Source: an uncultured Prevotellaceae bacterium
Lineage (GTDB): Bacteria; Bacteroidota; Bacteroidia; Bacteroidales; Bacteroidaceae
DNA: 55,598 nucleotides
NCBI GenBank assembly: GCA_902783625.1
Contig: CACZRN010000032.1
Coordinates: 1-55,598 of the forward strand
Direction: 5' to 3'
Shown: positions 15,226-24,387 of the stretch, piece by piece
Position numbering within the stretch: the stretch's first letter is position 1
How the letters are laid out: each line of letters begins with the position of its first letter
The notes under the pieces: model-generated
The model's database searches: none
Told to the model about the DNA's origin: nothing
Seen by the model: only the letters and a program-made list of their open reading frames with translations
Position numbers and translations under genes: made by a program

Positions 15226-18111
15226 ATGAAAAATAACCTACTTTCACTGAAGGCATTCCTCTTGACGGGATTGCTTCTAACCTTTTCGTGTACCTCAACA
15301 AACGATCCCTTACAACTTGCCGACCCGTTTGTGGGCACTGGTCTTCACGGACATACCTATCCCGGTGCCGCTGCTCCGTTCGGTATGGTGCAGTTAAGTC
15401 CCGACACACGTAACGACGGGTGGGATGGTGTCTCGGGCTATCATGCCGAAGACAACACCATAATCGGATTCTCTCACACCCATCTGAGCGGAACTGGCGA
15501 GGGCGACATGGGCGACTTCCTCTTCGTACCACTGACGGGAAACGTTGCAACGGGTGACAATGGCTACGAAACCACACCTCTGCCTTTTAAACGTTCCGAC
15601 GAGAAAGCTTATCCCGGTTATTATAGTGTCAGCTTTCCATCTGTCGGCATCACCGCAGAACTCACGGCTACACAAAGAACCGGCTGCCATCGTTACACCT
15701 TCAAAGGAAATGGCGAGCGACGCATACTCGTCGATATGGGTTACAGCATCCGCAACAAGAAAGCCGACCAGATACGTTTCGCCACGATCTCCAATATCGG
15801 TATAGAAGGAGGTCGTCATATCACTGGTTGGGCAAAAGACCGATGGATGTATTTCTCGGCAGAGTTTTCTGTGCCATTTACTGACTGTGTTCCCGACGGA
15901 CACGACCGTTATTTGCTTACCTTCCCCAACGATTTGAAAGAGTTGACTGTTTGCATCGGTCTTTCTCCTAATGATGAGAGTGGGGCACGCAACAACCGCC
16001 TGACAGAGGCTCCTCGGTGCAATTTCGACATAATTCTGCAGACAACAAGCCGGCAATGGGAAGAGGCGTTTGGAAAAATACAAATAGAAGGCGGTGACAA
16101 TACCGACCGCTCGCTCTTCTACACCGCACTTTATCACTCTCTCATAGTACCTCATCTGCTCAGTGATGTCGATGGCCGTTACCGCAATCATCGTCAGGAG
16201 ATACAGACAGCACCTGCCGGCCGTCGTTATTTCTCAACACTCTCGCTGTGGGATACGTTCCGCAGCTGGCATCCGCTACAGTCGATTATCTATCCTGAAG
16301 TGAATGAAGACATCGTTTTCAGCCTCTTGGATATGTACGACTGCGATGGGAAACTGCCTCTTTGGCCACTTGGCGGTGCCGACACCGACTGCATGATAGG
16401 CTATCACGGTGTGGCTGTTATTGCCGATGCATGGCTGCGTGGCATACGTAGTTTCGACGGCGAACACGCACTGAAAGCAATGGTGTCGTCGTCGAATCAA
16501 GACCCAGCCTCTGAATGGTACAACACTTATGGATACATACCATGCGACTTGAGTCCACAGTCGATATCGAAAACACTTGAATTTGCCTATGACGACTGGT
16601 GTATTGCCCGCATGGCGGAGTCGCTGGGGCACGATGATATTGCAGCAGAATATGATCTCCGCGCCAAGCGCTACAAGAATATATTCGATCCAACCACAGG
16701 CTTCTTCCGCGGCAGGGATTCTGAAGGCAACTGGCGCGAACCTTTCGATCCTACGGGATCATCGCGCGACTATACCGAAGCAACAGCTTGGCAGTATCGC
16801 TTCTTCGTTCCTCATGATATGAATGGATTCTCTCAACTGATGGGTGGGAAAGAGGCCACAATAACAGCTCTCGACTCTCTTTTCTCCTTTGATTATCTTA
16901 ATCCCACGATAACCAATGACGGCAACATCTCGGGGTTCATTGGGCAGTATGCACATGGCAACGAACCAAGTCACACTTTTGCCTGGCTATACTCTTTTAT
17001 GAACCATCCCGAAAGCACTCAACGCCGTGTCAGACAAGTATTAAAAGAACTCTACACCCCAGACCGTGCCGGAATCTGTGGCAACGAAGACTGCGGTCAG
17101 ATGTCGGCATGGTATGTTCTTGCTGCAATTGGACTATATCCTGCTTGTCCGGGAACGGGTGAGTTTGTTTTTGCTGCTCCACTCTTCAAGAAGACAACCA
17201 TCGCACTGCCCAACGGAAAGACACTTGTCATCACTGCCGACAAACCAAACTATGCCTTTATAAAGGAGGTTACATTTAATGGCGAAACCGTTGACGCACA
17301 ATATATTACCTACGACCAACTGATGCGGGGAGGCGAACTTTCATTCACTTTATCCCGCAAGCCAAGTAATGCTTTAGACGATAGAAAAGTGCCTTATTCG
17401 CTCACTCAAGGACTGATGGCGTCAACACCTCGGCTGAAAGGAAATCCGCGCTTTTTCGAAAATACATTCAATGTTGAACTCGATTCGCGCACTCCCGAGG
17501 CAAAGATATATTATACCCTCGACGGCAGCGAACCTACTGAAGAATCAACACTCTACTCCGAACCGTTCACCATCGACAAAGACTGTCAGGTGAAAGCAAA
17601 GGCGTTCGTTAAGGATGGCGAACCGAGTCCGTTGATGAGCATCCACGCTTTCCCAATCATATATCAGCAGGCGGTCAATGTGACAAACACCCAACCTGGA
17701 TGCCGCTTTACATATCATCGTGGCATGTTCACATGGACTCGCGACGTGGCACGCTCGCCAATCGTAAAGAGTGGGGTATTGCCTGCACCATCTATCGCAG
17801 GAGCAACCGACGAGGATCATTTCGGATTTATCTTCGATGGATATCTCGACATTCCTGAGGACGGTCTCTGGCAGTTTGCTGTAACAAGCGACGACGGTGC
17901 TGTCTTGTTGCTCGACGGCAAACTGGCAGTCAATGGTGACGGGTCGCACTCCAACTACACCGCCACCGGATACATCGCATTGCTGAAAGGTATGCATCAG
18001 TTCCGCCTGCTTTACCTCGAAGATTACGAAGGTCAGAACCTTGAATGGGCTTGGAAAGCACCGTCGGCAACGGAGTTTGCACCTATCCCAGAATCGGCAA
18101 TCTCACACTGA
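15226..18111 (+). CDS. GH92 family alpha-mannosidase lipoprotein with chitobiase-C-like and PA14 domains
   Basis: Predicted exo-alpha-mannosidase acting on mannose-containing glycans at the cell surface or in the periplasm. The N-terminus MKNNLLSLKAFLLTGLLLTF ends in SC, a probable lipobox (LTFSC), so it is likely lipid-anchored. The GH92 body starts with VNPFVGTG-like LADPFVGTGLHGHTYPGA and includes AAPFGMVQLSPDTR, GFSHTHLSGTG and GNEPSHTFAWLYSF, the family's conserved blocks. After about residue 740, YYTLDGSEPTEESTLYSEPF is a chitobiase/hexosaminidase C-terminal type domain. The last 150 residues form a PA14 domain (ITSDDGAVLLLDGKL-like AVTSDDGAVLLLDGKLAVNG), a probable carbohydrate-binding module. 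Family members need calcium. It is followed after 116 bases by a double esterase, possibly removing acyl groups from the same glycan. Confidence 0.92.
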   Translation: MKNNLLSLKAFLLTGLLLTFSCTSTNDPLQLADPFVGTGLHGHTYPGAAAPFGMVQLSPDTRNDGWDGVSGYHAEDNTIIGFSHTHLSGTGEGDMGDFLFVPLTGNVATGDNGYETTPLPFKRSDEKAYPGYYSVSFPSVGITAELTATQRTGCHRYTFKGNGERRILVDMGYSIRNKKADQIRFATISNIGIEGGRHITGWAKDRWMYFSAEFSVPFTDCVPDGHDRYLLTFPNDLKELTVCIGLSPNDESGARNNRLTEAPRCNFDIILQTTSRQWEEAFGKIQIEGGDNTDRSLFYTALYHSLIVPHLLSDVDGRYRNHRQEIQTAPAGRRYFSTLSLWDTFRSWHPLQSIIYPEVNEDIVFSLLDMYDCDGKLPLWPLGGADTDCMIGYHGVAVIADAWLRGIRSFDGEHALKAMVSSSNQDPASEWYNTYGYIPCDLSPQSISKTLEFAYDDWCIARMAESLGHDDIAAEYDLRAKRYKNIFDPTTGFFRGRDSEGNWREPFDPTGSSRDYTEATAWQYRFFVPHDMNGFSQLMGGKEATITALDSLFSFDYLNPTITNDGNISGFIGQYAHGNEPSHTFAWLYSFMNHPESTQRRVRQVLKELYTPDRAGICGNEDCGQMSAWYVLAAIGLYPACPGTGEFVFAAPLFKKTTIALPNGKTLVITADKPNYAFIKEVTFNGETVDAQYITYDQLMRGGELSFTLSRKPSNALDDRKVPYSLTQGLMASTPRLKGNPRFFENTFNVELDSRTPEAKIYYTLDGSEPTEESTLYSEPFTIDKDCQVKAKAFVKDGEPSPLMSIHAFPIIYQQAVNVTNTQPGCRFTYHRGMFTWTRDVARSPIVKSGVLPAPSIAGATDEDHFGFIFDGYLDIPEDGLWQFAVTSDDGAVLLLDGKLAVNGDGSHSNYTATGYIALLKGMHQFRLLYLEDYEGQNLEWAWKAPSATEFAPIPESAISH

Positions 18112-18227
18112 TAAAAACAGAAAAAACAATATATTGACGCGGTGGATAATATCAAGTTCGAAATCATCGGAAATAATATCGCACGAATGAACGAATTTCA
18201 GAATCAATAATTTAAAAACATAAAAAC

Positions 18228-19961
18228 ATGAAGAGGTTTTCTTATTTTCTAATTCTCTTATTTTCCACATTTCTTAATGTGCAGGCTGGCAAGCACATTG
18301 CGCTTTGGCCTAAGGGCAAAATGCCCGACACTCAGCCTCAACAGATTGCGGCAATGACTGCTGAGACAAGTCTGAAAGACTTCAACCCCGACAAGGCTCG
18401 CATGCCTTTCCTTGAGTGGATGGAGAAGCCTGCTACACCCAATGGCGGATGCATGATTCTCATCTCCGGAGGGGGCTACAACAACACCTGCGACAATAGC
18501 CTCATCACTCTTTGGACAAACCGATTCACTGAACTCGGTTTCCAATGCGTAAACTTCGTCTATCGCACTCCTCGACCCGAAGGTCTGCCCATCTACAAAA
18601 CGGCTTGGGAAGATGGTCAGAGAGCTGTTCGAATGGTTCGTAGTGAGGCAAAGAAGCGTGGCTTCGACCCTGAGAAGATAGGCACCATTAGTATGTCGGC
18701 AGGTTCACATCTGGCACTACTGCTGGCAACAAGTTCAATGACGCCTGCTTACTCTCCCATAGATGCGCTCGATGATGTGCCTTGTCACGTGAACTTCGCC
18801 ATTGTAAATGCCCCTGCCTACGCCCTTTCCGATAGTGAGGGTGGCACTCCCAATGTGCGACTCGGTTATGGTCCTGATGTCAAACTCGACACTATCTTCC
18901 ATTTCGACGAGAAGACTTGCCCTATGAGTCTGCATCATGGTGGCAACGACCCTTATTCTCCAAACGCTTCAACGATGGTATTCCGTCAGCTTCGCAAAAG
19001 GAACATACCTGCCGAACTACATCTCTATCCTGGCAAAGGACACGGAGCCTTTGGCTTGGAGCGCGGCGTTGAGTTCCTTCAGCAACTTGGTCTGCTCGGT
19101 CCTCTTGCTCCAGAAGAAGATCTCATGAAACGCTTCCCAAATGATAATGACCGCGACAAATATGTCAAGGAGAACATTTGGCCCGATGGCAAGATACCTT
19201 ATGTGCAAGAGAATCAAGGCACTCCCTACATCGAATGGCACATCCCTGCCAACCTCAAGACGAAAGCCATTCAAATAATCTATTCAGGTGGCAGCTACAT
19301 GGGAAACAGTCCTGACGGTTTCGAAGTGGCTCCTGCACGCAGATACCTGAACAGCCTCGGTATGGCAGTAGTGACAATGCGCTATCGCACCCCACGGCCA
19401 GCTCCTGAGACGGGGTTAAAGAAGCACATCTCTGCTTGGCAAGACTTGCAACGAGCCATCAGAATCGTCAAAAGCAAAGCGGCTGATTATGGGCTTGATC
19501 CCAATAATATCGGCATTATGGGCAGCAGTGCAGGCGGTCATCTCACACTTATGGGTGTCACCTCTTCTGTGCAACAAGCTTATCTTCCCATCGATGATCT
19601 CGACAAACTGCCTTGCAATGTGCAATGGGGCATTGGCATTTATCCCGCTTATGCTTTGACAGACGGGGCAGAGGAGAATAATACAACAAGCGGAACTGAC
19701 GACAACGCCGTCCTTGTTCCTGAGTTTAATTTCGACCTCAAGACCGCCCCGATGCTCTTTGTTCATGGCGATAAAGACGGTTGGGCGGCTATGAATTCCG
19801 TCAAGACTTGGGAGAAGATGAGAGCCATGGGCATTCAGAGCGAGCTCCATATCCTTGCCACACGCGATCATTGCTTCCAAAGGACTGCTTCCCCTGGTAC
19901 AGGAAGTTACACCTATCTCGAACGAATCAGCGAGTTTCTTAAAGAAATGAAGAAACTATAA
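18228..19961 (+). CDS. Secreted tandem double alpha/beta-hydrolase (esterase) protein
   Basis: Exported protein of 577 residues made of two homologous esterase units joined head to tail after the signal peptide (MKRFSYFLILLFSTFLNVQA). Unit 1 has the oxyanion segment ISGGGYN, nucleophile Ser157 in SMSAGSH (not the usual GxSxG), Asp241 in HHGGNDPYS and His272 in GKGHGAFG. Unit 2 has IYSGGSYMG, Ser434 in the canonical GSSAGGH, Asp517 in VHGDKDGWA and His548 in TRDHCF. Each repeats the phrase FVYRTPRPEG / MRYRTPRPAP and an IWP(D/K)GK(I/M)P opening. Both triads look complete, so both may be active. Substrate is unknown; proximity to GH92 suggests deacylation of a glycan. Confidence 0.88.
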   Translation: MKRFSYFLILLFSTFLNVQAGKHIALWPKGKMPDTQPQQIAAMTAETSLKDFNPDKARMPFLEWMEKPATPNGGCMILISGGGYNNTCDNSLITLWTNRFTELGFQCVNFVYRTPRPEGLPIYKTAWEDGQRAVRMVRSEAKKRGFDPEKIGTISMSAGSHLALLLATSSMTPAYSPIDALDDVPCHVNFAIVNAPAYALSDSEGGTPNVRLGYGPDVKLDTIFHFDEKTCPMSLHHGGNDPYSPNASTMVFRQLRKRNIPAELHLYPGKGHGAFGLERGVEFLQQLGLLGPLAPEEDLMKRFPNDNDRDKYVKENIWPDGKIPYVQENQGTPYIEWHIPANLKTKAIQIIYSGGSYMGNSPDGFEVAPARRYLNSLGMAVVTMRYRTPRPAPETGLKKHISAWQDLQRAIRIVKSKAADYGLDPNNIGIMGSSAGGHLTLMGVTSSVQQAYLPIDDLDKLPCNVQWGIGIYPAYALTDGAEENNTTSGTDDNAVLVPEFNFDLKTAPMLFVHGDKDGWAAMNSVKTWEKMRAMGIQSELHILATRDHCFQRTASPGTGSYTYLERISEFLKEMKKL

Positions 19962-20082
19962 TGCCGCAGATGATATTTGTGGAATAAACGTTGAAGATGC
20001 AATTGCTTGGCTCGAAAAGCAGAATATAACAACACACTGAAAATGTGTTAGTTATATTATACTATACTTTACTCTCAATAGA

Positions 20083-20165
20083 AGGGCTCTTTAATGCGAT
20101 TAAAGAGCCTTTTATCTTGCATTAGAAAGCCTCTTTAACGCCATTAAAGAGGCTCTTAATTAAAT
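20083..20165. repeat. GCCTCTTTAAT-family repeat, two-hairpin copy without GCTAGC borders
   Basis: Two adjacent perfect hairpins: 20085-20109 (11-base arms, 3-base loop) and AGCCTCTTTAA (20128-20138) with TTAAAGAGGCT (20144-20154). Between them lies TTGCATTAGAAAG, the same spacer wording seen in copies 1 and 3 (CAATAGAAAG, CCATTAGAAAG). The GCTAGC palindromes that frame the other copies are absent. Confidence 0.8.
20085..20114 (+). terminator. Rho-independent terminator-like hairpin after the esterase gene
   Basis: GGCTCTTTAAT (20085-20095), loop GCG, ATTAAAGAGCC (20099-20109), then TTTTA. Eleven perfect pairs followed by a short T-run on the plus strand. The same sequence is a member of the GCCTCTTTAAT repeat family, so the repeat may be serving as a terminator here. 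Confidence 0.6.
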
Positions 20166-20259
20166 ACATGTGAATCAATATATTACATAAATGATAAATT
20201 TCTCCTACGCAAATAATCCTTTTATTTACCGACACAGAAAATAACTTCTTCGGTTTTTC

Positions 20260-20291
20260 TTCGCCGTTTTTATAAATAATGATTACCTTTG
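20260..20291 (+). promoter_or_regulatory. Probable promoter for ychF
   Basis: TACCTTTG (20284-20291) matches the -7 box exactly. The -33 position has TTCG (20260-20263), one base off TTTG, with a 20-base spacer. The ATG at 20323 is 31 bases downstream. Confidence 0.55.
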
Positions 20292-20322
20292 TAGGTTGAA
20301 ATAAAATATTTTTCTACTTACT

Positions 20323-21426
20323 ATGTCATTAAAATGTGGTATTGTAGGTTTACCCAATGTTGGTAAATCAACTCTTTTCAATTGTCTGTCGAGCGCCAAA
20401 GCGCAGGCAGCGAATTTCCCTTTCTGCACGATAGAACCCAATGTGGGTGTAATCACCGTTCCCGATGAGCGCCTCACTCGACTTGCTGAGTTAGTGCATC
20501 CTGGCCGTATAGTGCCCGCCACTTGCGAGATAGTCGATATTGCAGGACTTGTGAAAGGTGCTTCGAAAGGTGAAGGACTGGGAAATAAATTTCTTGGAAA
20601 CATTCGTGAGACAGACGCCATAATCCACGTACTGCGCTGTTTCGACGACGATAATGTTGTCCGCGAGGGTGGGGCAGTGGTTGATCCTGTGGCTGACAAG
20701 GAAATAATAGATACTGAACTGCAACTGAAAGACCTCGAAACCATTGAAGGCCAGATGGCTAAGGTGCAGAAGACGGCAGCAGCCGGCAATAAGGATGCAA
20801 AGGTATTGCTCGGTGTGCTTGAGGCTTACAAGGAAGTGCTCGACAAGGGACAAAATGCCCGCAGCGTGAGTTTCGAGTCAAAGGAAGAGCAGAAGATGGC
20901 TCACGATCTTTTCCTTCTCACGGCAAAACCCGTGCTCTATGTGTGCAACGTCGATGAACAGTCTGCTAAAGATGGCAACGATTATTCAAAGAAAATTGAG
21001 CAGATAGCAGCCGAAGAGGGTGCCGAGGCAATGATTATAGCAGCCAAAACAGAGGAAGATATCGCTTCGCTCGATACTTACGAAGACAAGATGATGTTTC
21101 TCGAAGAACTCGGACTCAAGGAGAGTGGTGTGAACCGTCTTATAAAGAAAGCCTATTCACTGCTTAATCTCGAGACTTTCATCACCGCCGGTGAGATGGA
21201 GGTAAAAGCTTGGACATACCGCAAGGGATGGAAGGCACCGCAATGTGCTGGTGTCATTCACACCGATTTCGAAAAAGGCTTCATCCGCGCCGAGGTTATC
21301 AAATACGACGACTACATCCATTATGGCTCCGAAGCTGCGGTGAAGGAAGCCGGTAAAATGGGTATCGAAGGTAAAGACTATGTGGTGCAAGACGGCGACA
21401 TTATACACTTCCGATTCAATGTTTAA
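20323..21426 (+). CDS. ychF: Ribosome-binding ATPase YchF (OLA1 family)
   Basis: Obg-like ATPase that binds the ribosome and is linked to translation and stress responses; despite the G-protein fold, the family prefers ATP. The 367 residues match the usual length (about 363). The start MSLKCGIVGLPNVGKSTLFN contains the P-loop GLPNVGKS. The switch region VDIAGLVKGASKGEGLGNKF and the TGS domain at the end (YDDYIHYGSEAAVKEAGKMG and GKDYVVQDGDIIHFRFNV) are all normal. From here rightward, the plus strand shows more G than C, unlike the genes to the left. Confidence 0.97.
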   Translation: MSLKCGIVGLPNVGKSTLFNCLSSAKAQAANFPFCTIEPNVGVITVPDERLTRLAELVHPGRIVPATCEIVDIAGLVKGASKGEGLGNKFLGNIRETDAIIHVLRCFDDDNVVREGGAVVDPVADKEIIDTELQLKDLETIEGQMAKVQKTAAAGNKDAKVLLGVLEAYKEVLDKGQNARSVSFESKEEQKMAHDLFLLTAKPVLYVCNVDEQSAKDGNDYSKKIEQIAAEEGAEAMIIAAKTEEDIASLDTYEDKMMFLEELGLKESGVNRLIKKAYSLLNLETFITAGEMEVKAWTYRKGWKAPQCAGVIHTDFEKGFIRAEVIKYDDYIHYGSEAAVKEAGKMGIEGKDYVVQDGDIIHFRFNV

Positions 21427-21448
21427 TTTTCTCTATGAATTGTAAACT

Positions 21449-22366
21449 ATGAATTATGCACTATTATTTATAAACTGGAATCCCGATCTTGAGATTATAA
21501 GGTTTGGAAATTTCGCCCTCAGGTGGTACTCAATGTGTTGGCTTGTGGGACTGGCACTGGCTTATTTCATTGTGCGCTATCTGTTTTATTCACAGAATAT
21601 TGCCATCAGAAAGGTAAAAGGCATTGGCAGAACACCTGACAAGGAAATCGATGTTTTCGAACCTTTGTTCATTTACTGTTTTCTCGGTATTCTCGTTGGT
21701 GCGCGTCTCGGACATTGTCTCTTCTATGAACCAGGTTATTTCCTCTCGTCAGGAAAGCACATTGTTGAGATGTTTCTGCCTATTCGTTTCCTATCAGATG
21801 GTAGTTGGAAATTCACTGGTTACGAAGGACTTGCCAGTCATGGTGGCACCCTCGGATTGATGATAGCGCTTTGGCTCTATGTTCGTTGGTCGAAGCTCAG
21901 CATCTGGACAGTGCTCGATAATATAGCTATCGCTACACCTGTTACAGCATGTTTCATCCGTTTGGGAAATTTGATGAACTCCGAAATAATAGGAAAGGTG
22001 ACTGATGTGCCTTGGGCATTTATCTTTGAGCGTGTAGATATGATGCCCCGACATCCGGGACAACTCTACGAAGCCATCGCCTATGCTATTTTCTTCCCTA
22101 TAATGTGGTTTACATATAAGAAGAGTCTGAAACCGGCAAACGATGTTAATCCGTCGAGAGTGAAGCCCGTAGGTAGTGGCTTCTACTTCGGACTTGTGCT
22201 TACACTTATATTCACCTTCCGTTTCTTCATCGAATATACAAAAGATATTCAGGTGAGTTTCGAACAAGGAATGCCGTTCAATATGGGACAGTTGCTTTCT
22301 ATTCCATTCATTATTATTGGTGTTGCTTGTATGATGGGTGGCAAATGGATGAAAAGACTCGAATAG
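21449..22366 (+). CDS. lgt: Prolipoprotein diacylglyceryl transferase
   Basis: Inner-membrane enzyme that moves diacylglyceryl from phosphatidylglycerol to the lipobox cysteine of prolipoproteins, the first step of lipoprotein maturation (needed, for example, for the GH92 lipoprotein in this window). The 305 residues have seven probable membrane helices. The family blocks [37 protein letters not shown] and [13 protein letters not shown] are present. The start [20 protein letters not shown] agrees with the conserved N-terminus. It follows ychF by 22 bases and ends in a hairpin that overlaps its stop codon. Confidence 0.96.
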   Translation: MNYALLFINWNPDLEIIRFGNFALRWYSMCWLVGLALAYFIVRYLFYSQNIAIRKVKGIGRTPDKEIDVFEPLFIYCFLGILVGARLGHCLFYEPGYFLSSGKHIVEMFLPIRFLSDGSWKFTGYEGLASHGGTLGLMIALWLYVRWSKLSIWTVLDNIAIATPVTACFIRLGNLMNSEIIGKVTDVPWAFIFERVDMMPRHPGQLYEAIAYAIFFPIMWFTYKKSLKPANDVNPSRVKPVGSGFYFGLVLTLIFTFRFFIEYTKDIQVSFEQGMPFNMGQLLSIPFIIIGVACMMGGKWMKRLE

Positions 22367-22382
22367 TTTTTCGGGTCTTTTG
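22352..22382 (+). terminator. Terminator overlapping the end of lgt
   Basis: AAAAGACTCGA (22352-22362) and TCGGGTCTTTT (22371-22381) pair over 11 positions with one G-T wobble; the 3' arm ends in TTTT. The stem begins in the last codons of lgt. It separates ychF-lgt from the DUF4254 gene, which has its own promoter. Confidence 0.6.
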
Positions 22383-22425
22383 CTTTACTATGCTATACTT
22401 CAAAATATAAAACTTTCGTTTTTAT

Positions 22426-22456
22426 TTTGCTCTCCGCTCAATTTGCATTATCTTTG
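22426..22456 (+). promoter_or_regulatory. Promoter for the DUF4254-GT9 pair
   Basis: TTTG (22426-22429), 19 bases, TATCTTTG (22449-22456): an exact -33/-7 pair, 17 bases upstream of the ATG at 22474. Confidence 0.75.
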
Positions 22457-22473
22457 TAAAAAATATATCGAAT

Positions 22474-23082
22474 ATGAAATTTACTGAAAACGCAAACAAA
22501 ATCTTCAATCAGGTTATTGAAGACTATCACATTAAGGATAATGTTGATTCTCCTATCAACAACCGTTACGACAAAGAGTCGATAATAGAAAATCGCTTGT
22601 ATCTTAAATGCTGGATCGACACCGTGCAATGGCATCTTGAGGATATCATTCGCGACCCTCAGATTGACCCGGTGGAAGCGCTGGGCATTAAGCGCCGCAT
22701 AGATGTCTCTAATCAGGATCGCACCGACCTTGTGGAGCAGATAGATTCTTACTTCCGCCAAAAATATTGCGACGTGAAGGTTCTTCCCGATGCTACTATC
22801 AACACTGAGAGTCCGGCATGGGCTATCGACCGGCTTTCTATTCTGGCACTTAAAATATATCACATGCGCGAGCAGACACTGCGCACCGATGCTACGGAAG
22901 AGCATAAGGAGAAATGCCGCGGCAAACTCTCTGTGCTGCTCGAGCAACAGAAAGATCTCTCAACAGCTATCGATCAGCTGCTCGACGATATTGAAGCAGG
23001 AAGAAAATACATGAAAGTTTATCGTCAGATGAAGATGTACAACGATCCTTCTACAAATCCTATTCTTTATAAAAAGGAATAG
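22474..23082 (+). CDS. DUF4254 family protein
   Basis: Conserved Bacteroidetes protein of 202 residues, recognised as DUF4254 from the opening ENANKIFNQVIEDYHIKDN, the block RLYLKCWIDTVQWHLEDIIR, and NQDRTDLVEQIDSYF. It is soluble and almost all alpha-helical by composition, with no signal peptide. Its function is not established. In this phylum the gene typically precedes a family 9 glycosyltransferase, as it does here after only 10 bases, so a role in lipopolysaccharide or another glycolipid is a reasonable inference. It is transcribed from a clear promoter just upstream. Confidence 0.85.
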   Translation: MKFTENANKIFNQVIEDYHIKDNVDSPINNRYDKESIIENRLYLKCWIDTVQWHLEDIIRDPQIDPVEALGIKRRIDVSNQDRTDLVEQIDSYFRQKYCDVKVLPDATINTESPAWAIDRLSILALKIYHMREQTLRTDATEEHKEKCRGKLSVLLEQQKDLSTAIDQLLDDIEAGRKYMKVYRQMKMYNDPSTNPILYKKE

Positions 23083-23092
23083 AAAAGAAACG

Positions 23093-24130
23093 ATGAATTC
23101 GGAACACATTCTCATAATACGCCTTTCTGCCATCGGAGATGTCGCTATGACAGTTCCGGTGGTGTATTCTTTAGCCCGCAACTATCCTTCGTTGCGCATA
23201 TCGGTATTAAGCCGACCATACGCACGTCCGTTCTTTAGCGGTATTGGCGATAATGTGGAATTCATCGGAGTAGATTTGAAAAAAGAATATGCAGGTATAA
23301 AAGGACTCAATAAACTATATAACCTGCTTAAAAGTAAAAATTTCACTGTTGTTGCTGATATGCACGATATTCTCCGTACAAAATATCTGCGTATGCGTTT
23401 CCGTTTGAGCGGAAAGAAAGTAGCAGCAATTGATAAACACAGAAAAGGCAAACGACTCCTTACAAGGAAAAACAATAAAGTGATGCAGCAGCAATCCTCT
23501 TCATTTGATAATTACAAAGAGGTGCTCACAAAACTTGGTTATACGTTTGATATTGAGTTTAACTCCATCTTTGAAGGAAGAAAAATAAATTTCAATTCCA
23601 TTTATGAAAACTTCGGTGAAAAGAAAAGCAAATGGATTGGAATAGCACCTTTTGCAAATCATCAAGGAAAAATTTATCCTATAGAAAGAATGAAGAAGGT
23701 TATTTCCATCCTATCAGAGAGAATACCCGATGTGAGAGTTTTCCTCTTCGGAGGTGGAAAGAGTGAAATGAATATATTTAATCAATGGCAAAATGAATTT
23801 CCTTGTGTAACTAATGCATCAGCTATTCTTGGTGGTATTGAAAATGAACTTCTTTTGATGAATAAACTCGACTTGATGCTTTCAATGGACAGTGCTAACT
23901 CACACATAGCATCGCTCGTAGGTACGAAGGTTATAAGCATCTGGGGTGCTACTCATCCTTATGCCGGATTTAAGTCGTGGAATATGAAAGATGAAAATAT
24001 TATTCAAAATACACTCTCATGCCGACCATGCTCAGTATATGGAAATAAAAAGTGTATTAGAGGTGACTATGAATGCTTAAATATTGATGAAAATAGAATT
24101 GTAGATAAAATAATTGAAAGTATAAATTAA
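23093..24130 (+). CDS. Glycosyltransferase family 9 protein (heptosyltransferase-like)
   Basis: GT-B type glycosyltransferase related to the ADP-heptose:LPS heptosyltransferases; probably adds a sugar to the lipopolysaccharide core on the cytoplasmic side. The 345 residues begin with ILIIRLSAIGDVAMTVPVVY, the family's N-terminal signature. The donor-binding C-terminal half contains DLMLSMDSANSHIASLVGTK and ISIWGATHPYAGF, also typical. A cysteine-rich end (CRPCSVYGNKKCIRGDYECL) is usual in this branch. Donor and acceptor cannot be named from sequence. Translation is probably coupled to DUF4254. Base composition is noticeably more AT-rich than in ychF, especially toward the 3' end. Confidence 0.88.
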   Translation: MNSEHILIIRLSAIGDVAMTVPVVYSLARNYPSLRISVLSRPYARPFFSGIGDNVEFIGVDLKKEYAGIKGLNKLYNLLKSKNFTVVADMHDILRTKYLRMRFRLSGKKVAAIDKHRKGKRLLTRKNNKVMQQQSSSFDNYKEVLTKLGYTFDIEFNSIFEGRKINFNSIYENFGEKKSKWIGIAPFANHQGKIYPIERMKKVISILSERIPDVRVFLFGGGKSEMNIFNQWQNEFPCVTNASAILGGIENELLLMNKLDLMLSMDSANSHIASLVGTKVISIWGATHPYAGFKSWNMKDENIIQNTLSCRPCSVYGNKKCIRGDYECLNIDENRIVDKIIESIN

Positions 24131-24387
24131 TAACAAAAAGTGTGGATAACCCTGTTAATAAAATGAGGATAAAATTGTGGATAAAAGTTTTAAACATTTT
24201 TCAAACAAACATAAACATAATTATTTTGTAGTTTTCAACATATAATATAAATATGTAAATATTTGATTTTGAATAGTTTAAATTGATAAAATAAAATTAT
24301 CAACATAATTAACACCTTCTGTTTTTGTTTATATTTTTCATTTAAAATAAATCTTACATAAAATAAAAATAAAAGTTGAAAAAGTTG
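24131..24387. other. Candidate replication origin: AT-rich gap with clustered DnaA boxes
   Basis: The gap before nadA holds two exact DnaA boxes on the minus strand (TGTGGATAA at 24141-24149 and 24176-24184). Two one-mismatch boxes lie at 24164-24172 (TGAGGATAA) and 24297-24305 (TTATCAACA). The three left boxes lie within 44 bases. The stretch 24241-24300 contains only five G or C in 60 bases, as expected for a duplex-unwinding region. parS sites 17 kb away and a shift from C-rich to G-rich plus strand at about 20-24 kb agree with an origin. This is inference; no dnaA gene is in the window. Confidence 0.5.

Larger units (their letters stand above)
19962..20322. other. Gap between the esterase gene and ychF
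   Basis: The first 79 bases contain a short frame ending at a TGA (20038-20040) that reads NAADDICGINVEDAIAWLEK and then QNITTH. It starts in another frame inside the end of the esterase gene and has no start of its own. It may be the tail of a lost gene, or the original C-terminal end of an extended protein, but this is weak. The rest is AT-rich and holds the double-hairpin repeat (20085-20154) and the ychF promoter. Confidence 0.35.

Noticed and set aside
18786-18796. Third parS-like site (TCACGTGAAC) in the esterase gene
   Set aside because: Only the CACGTGAA core matches; the full 16-base site has about six mismatches.
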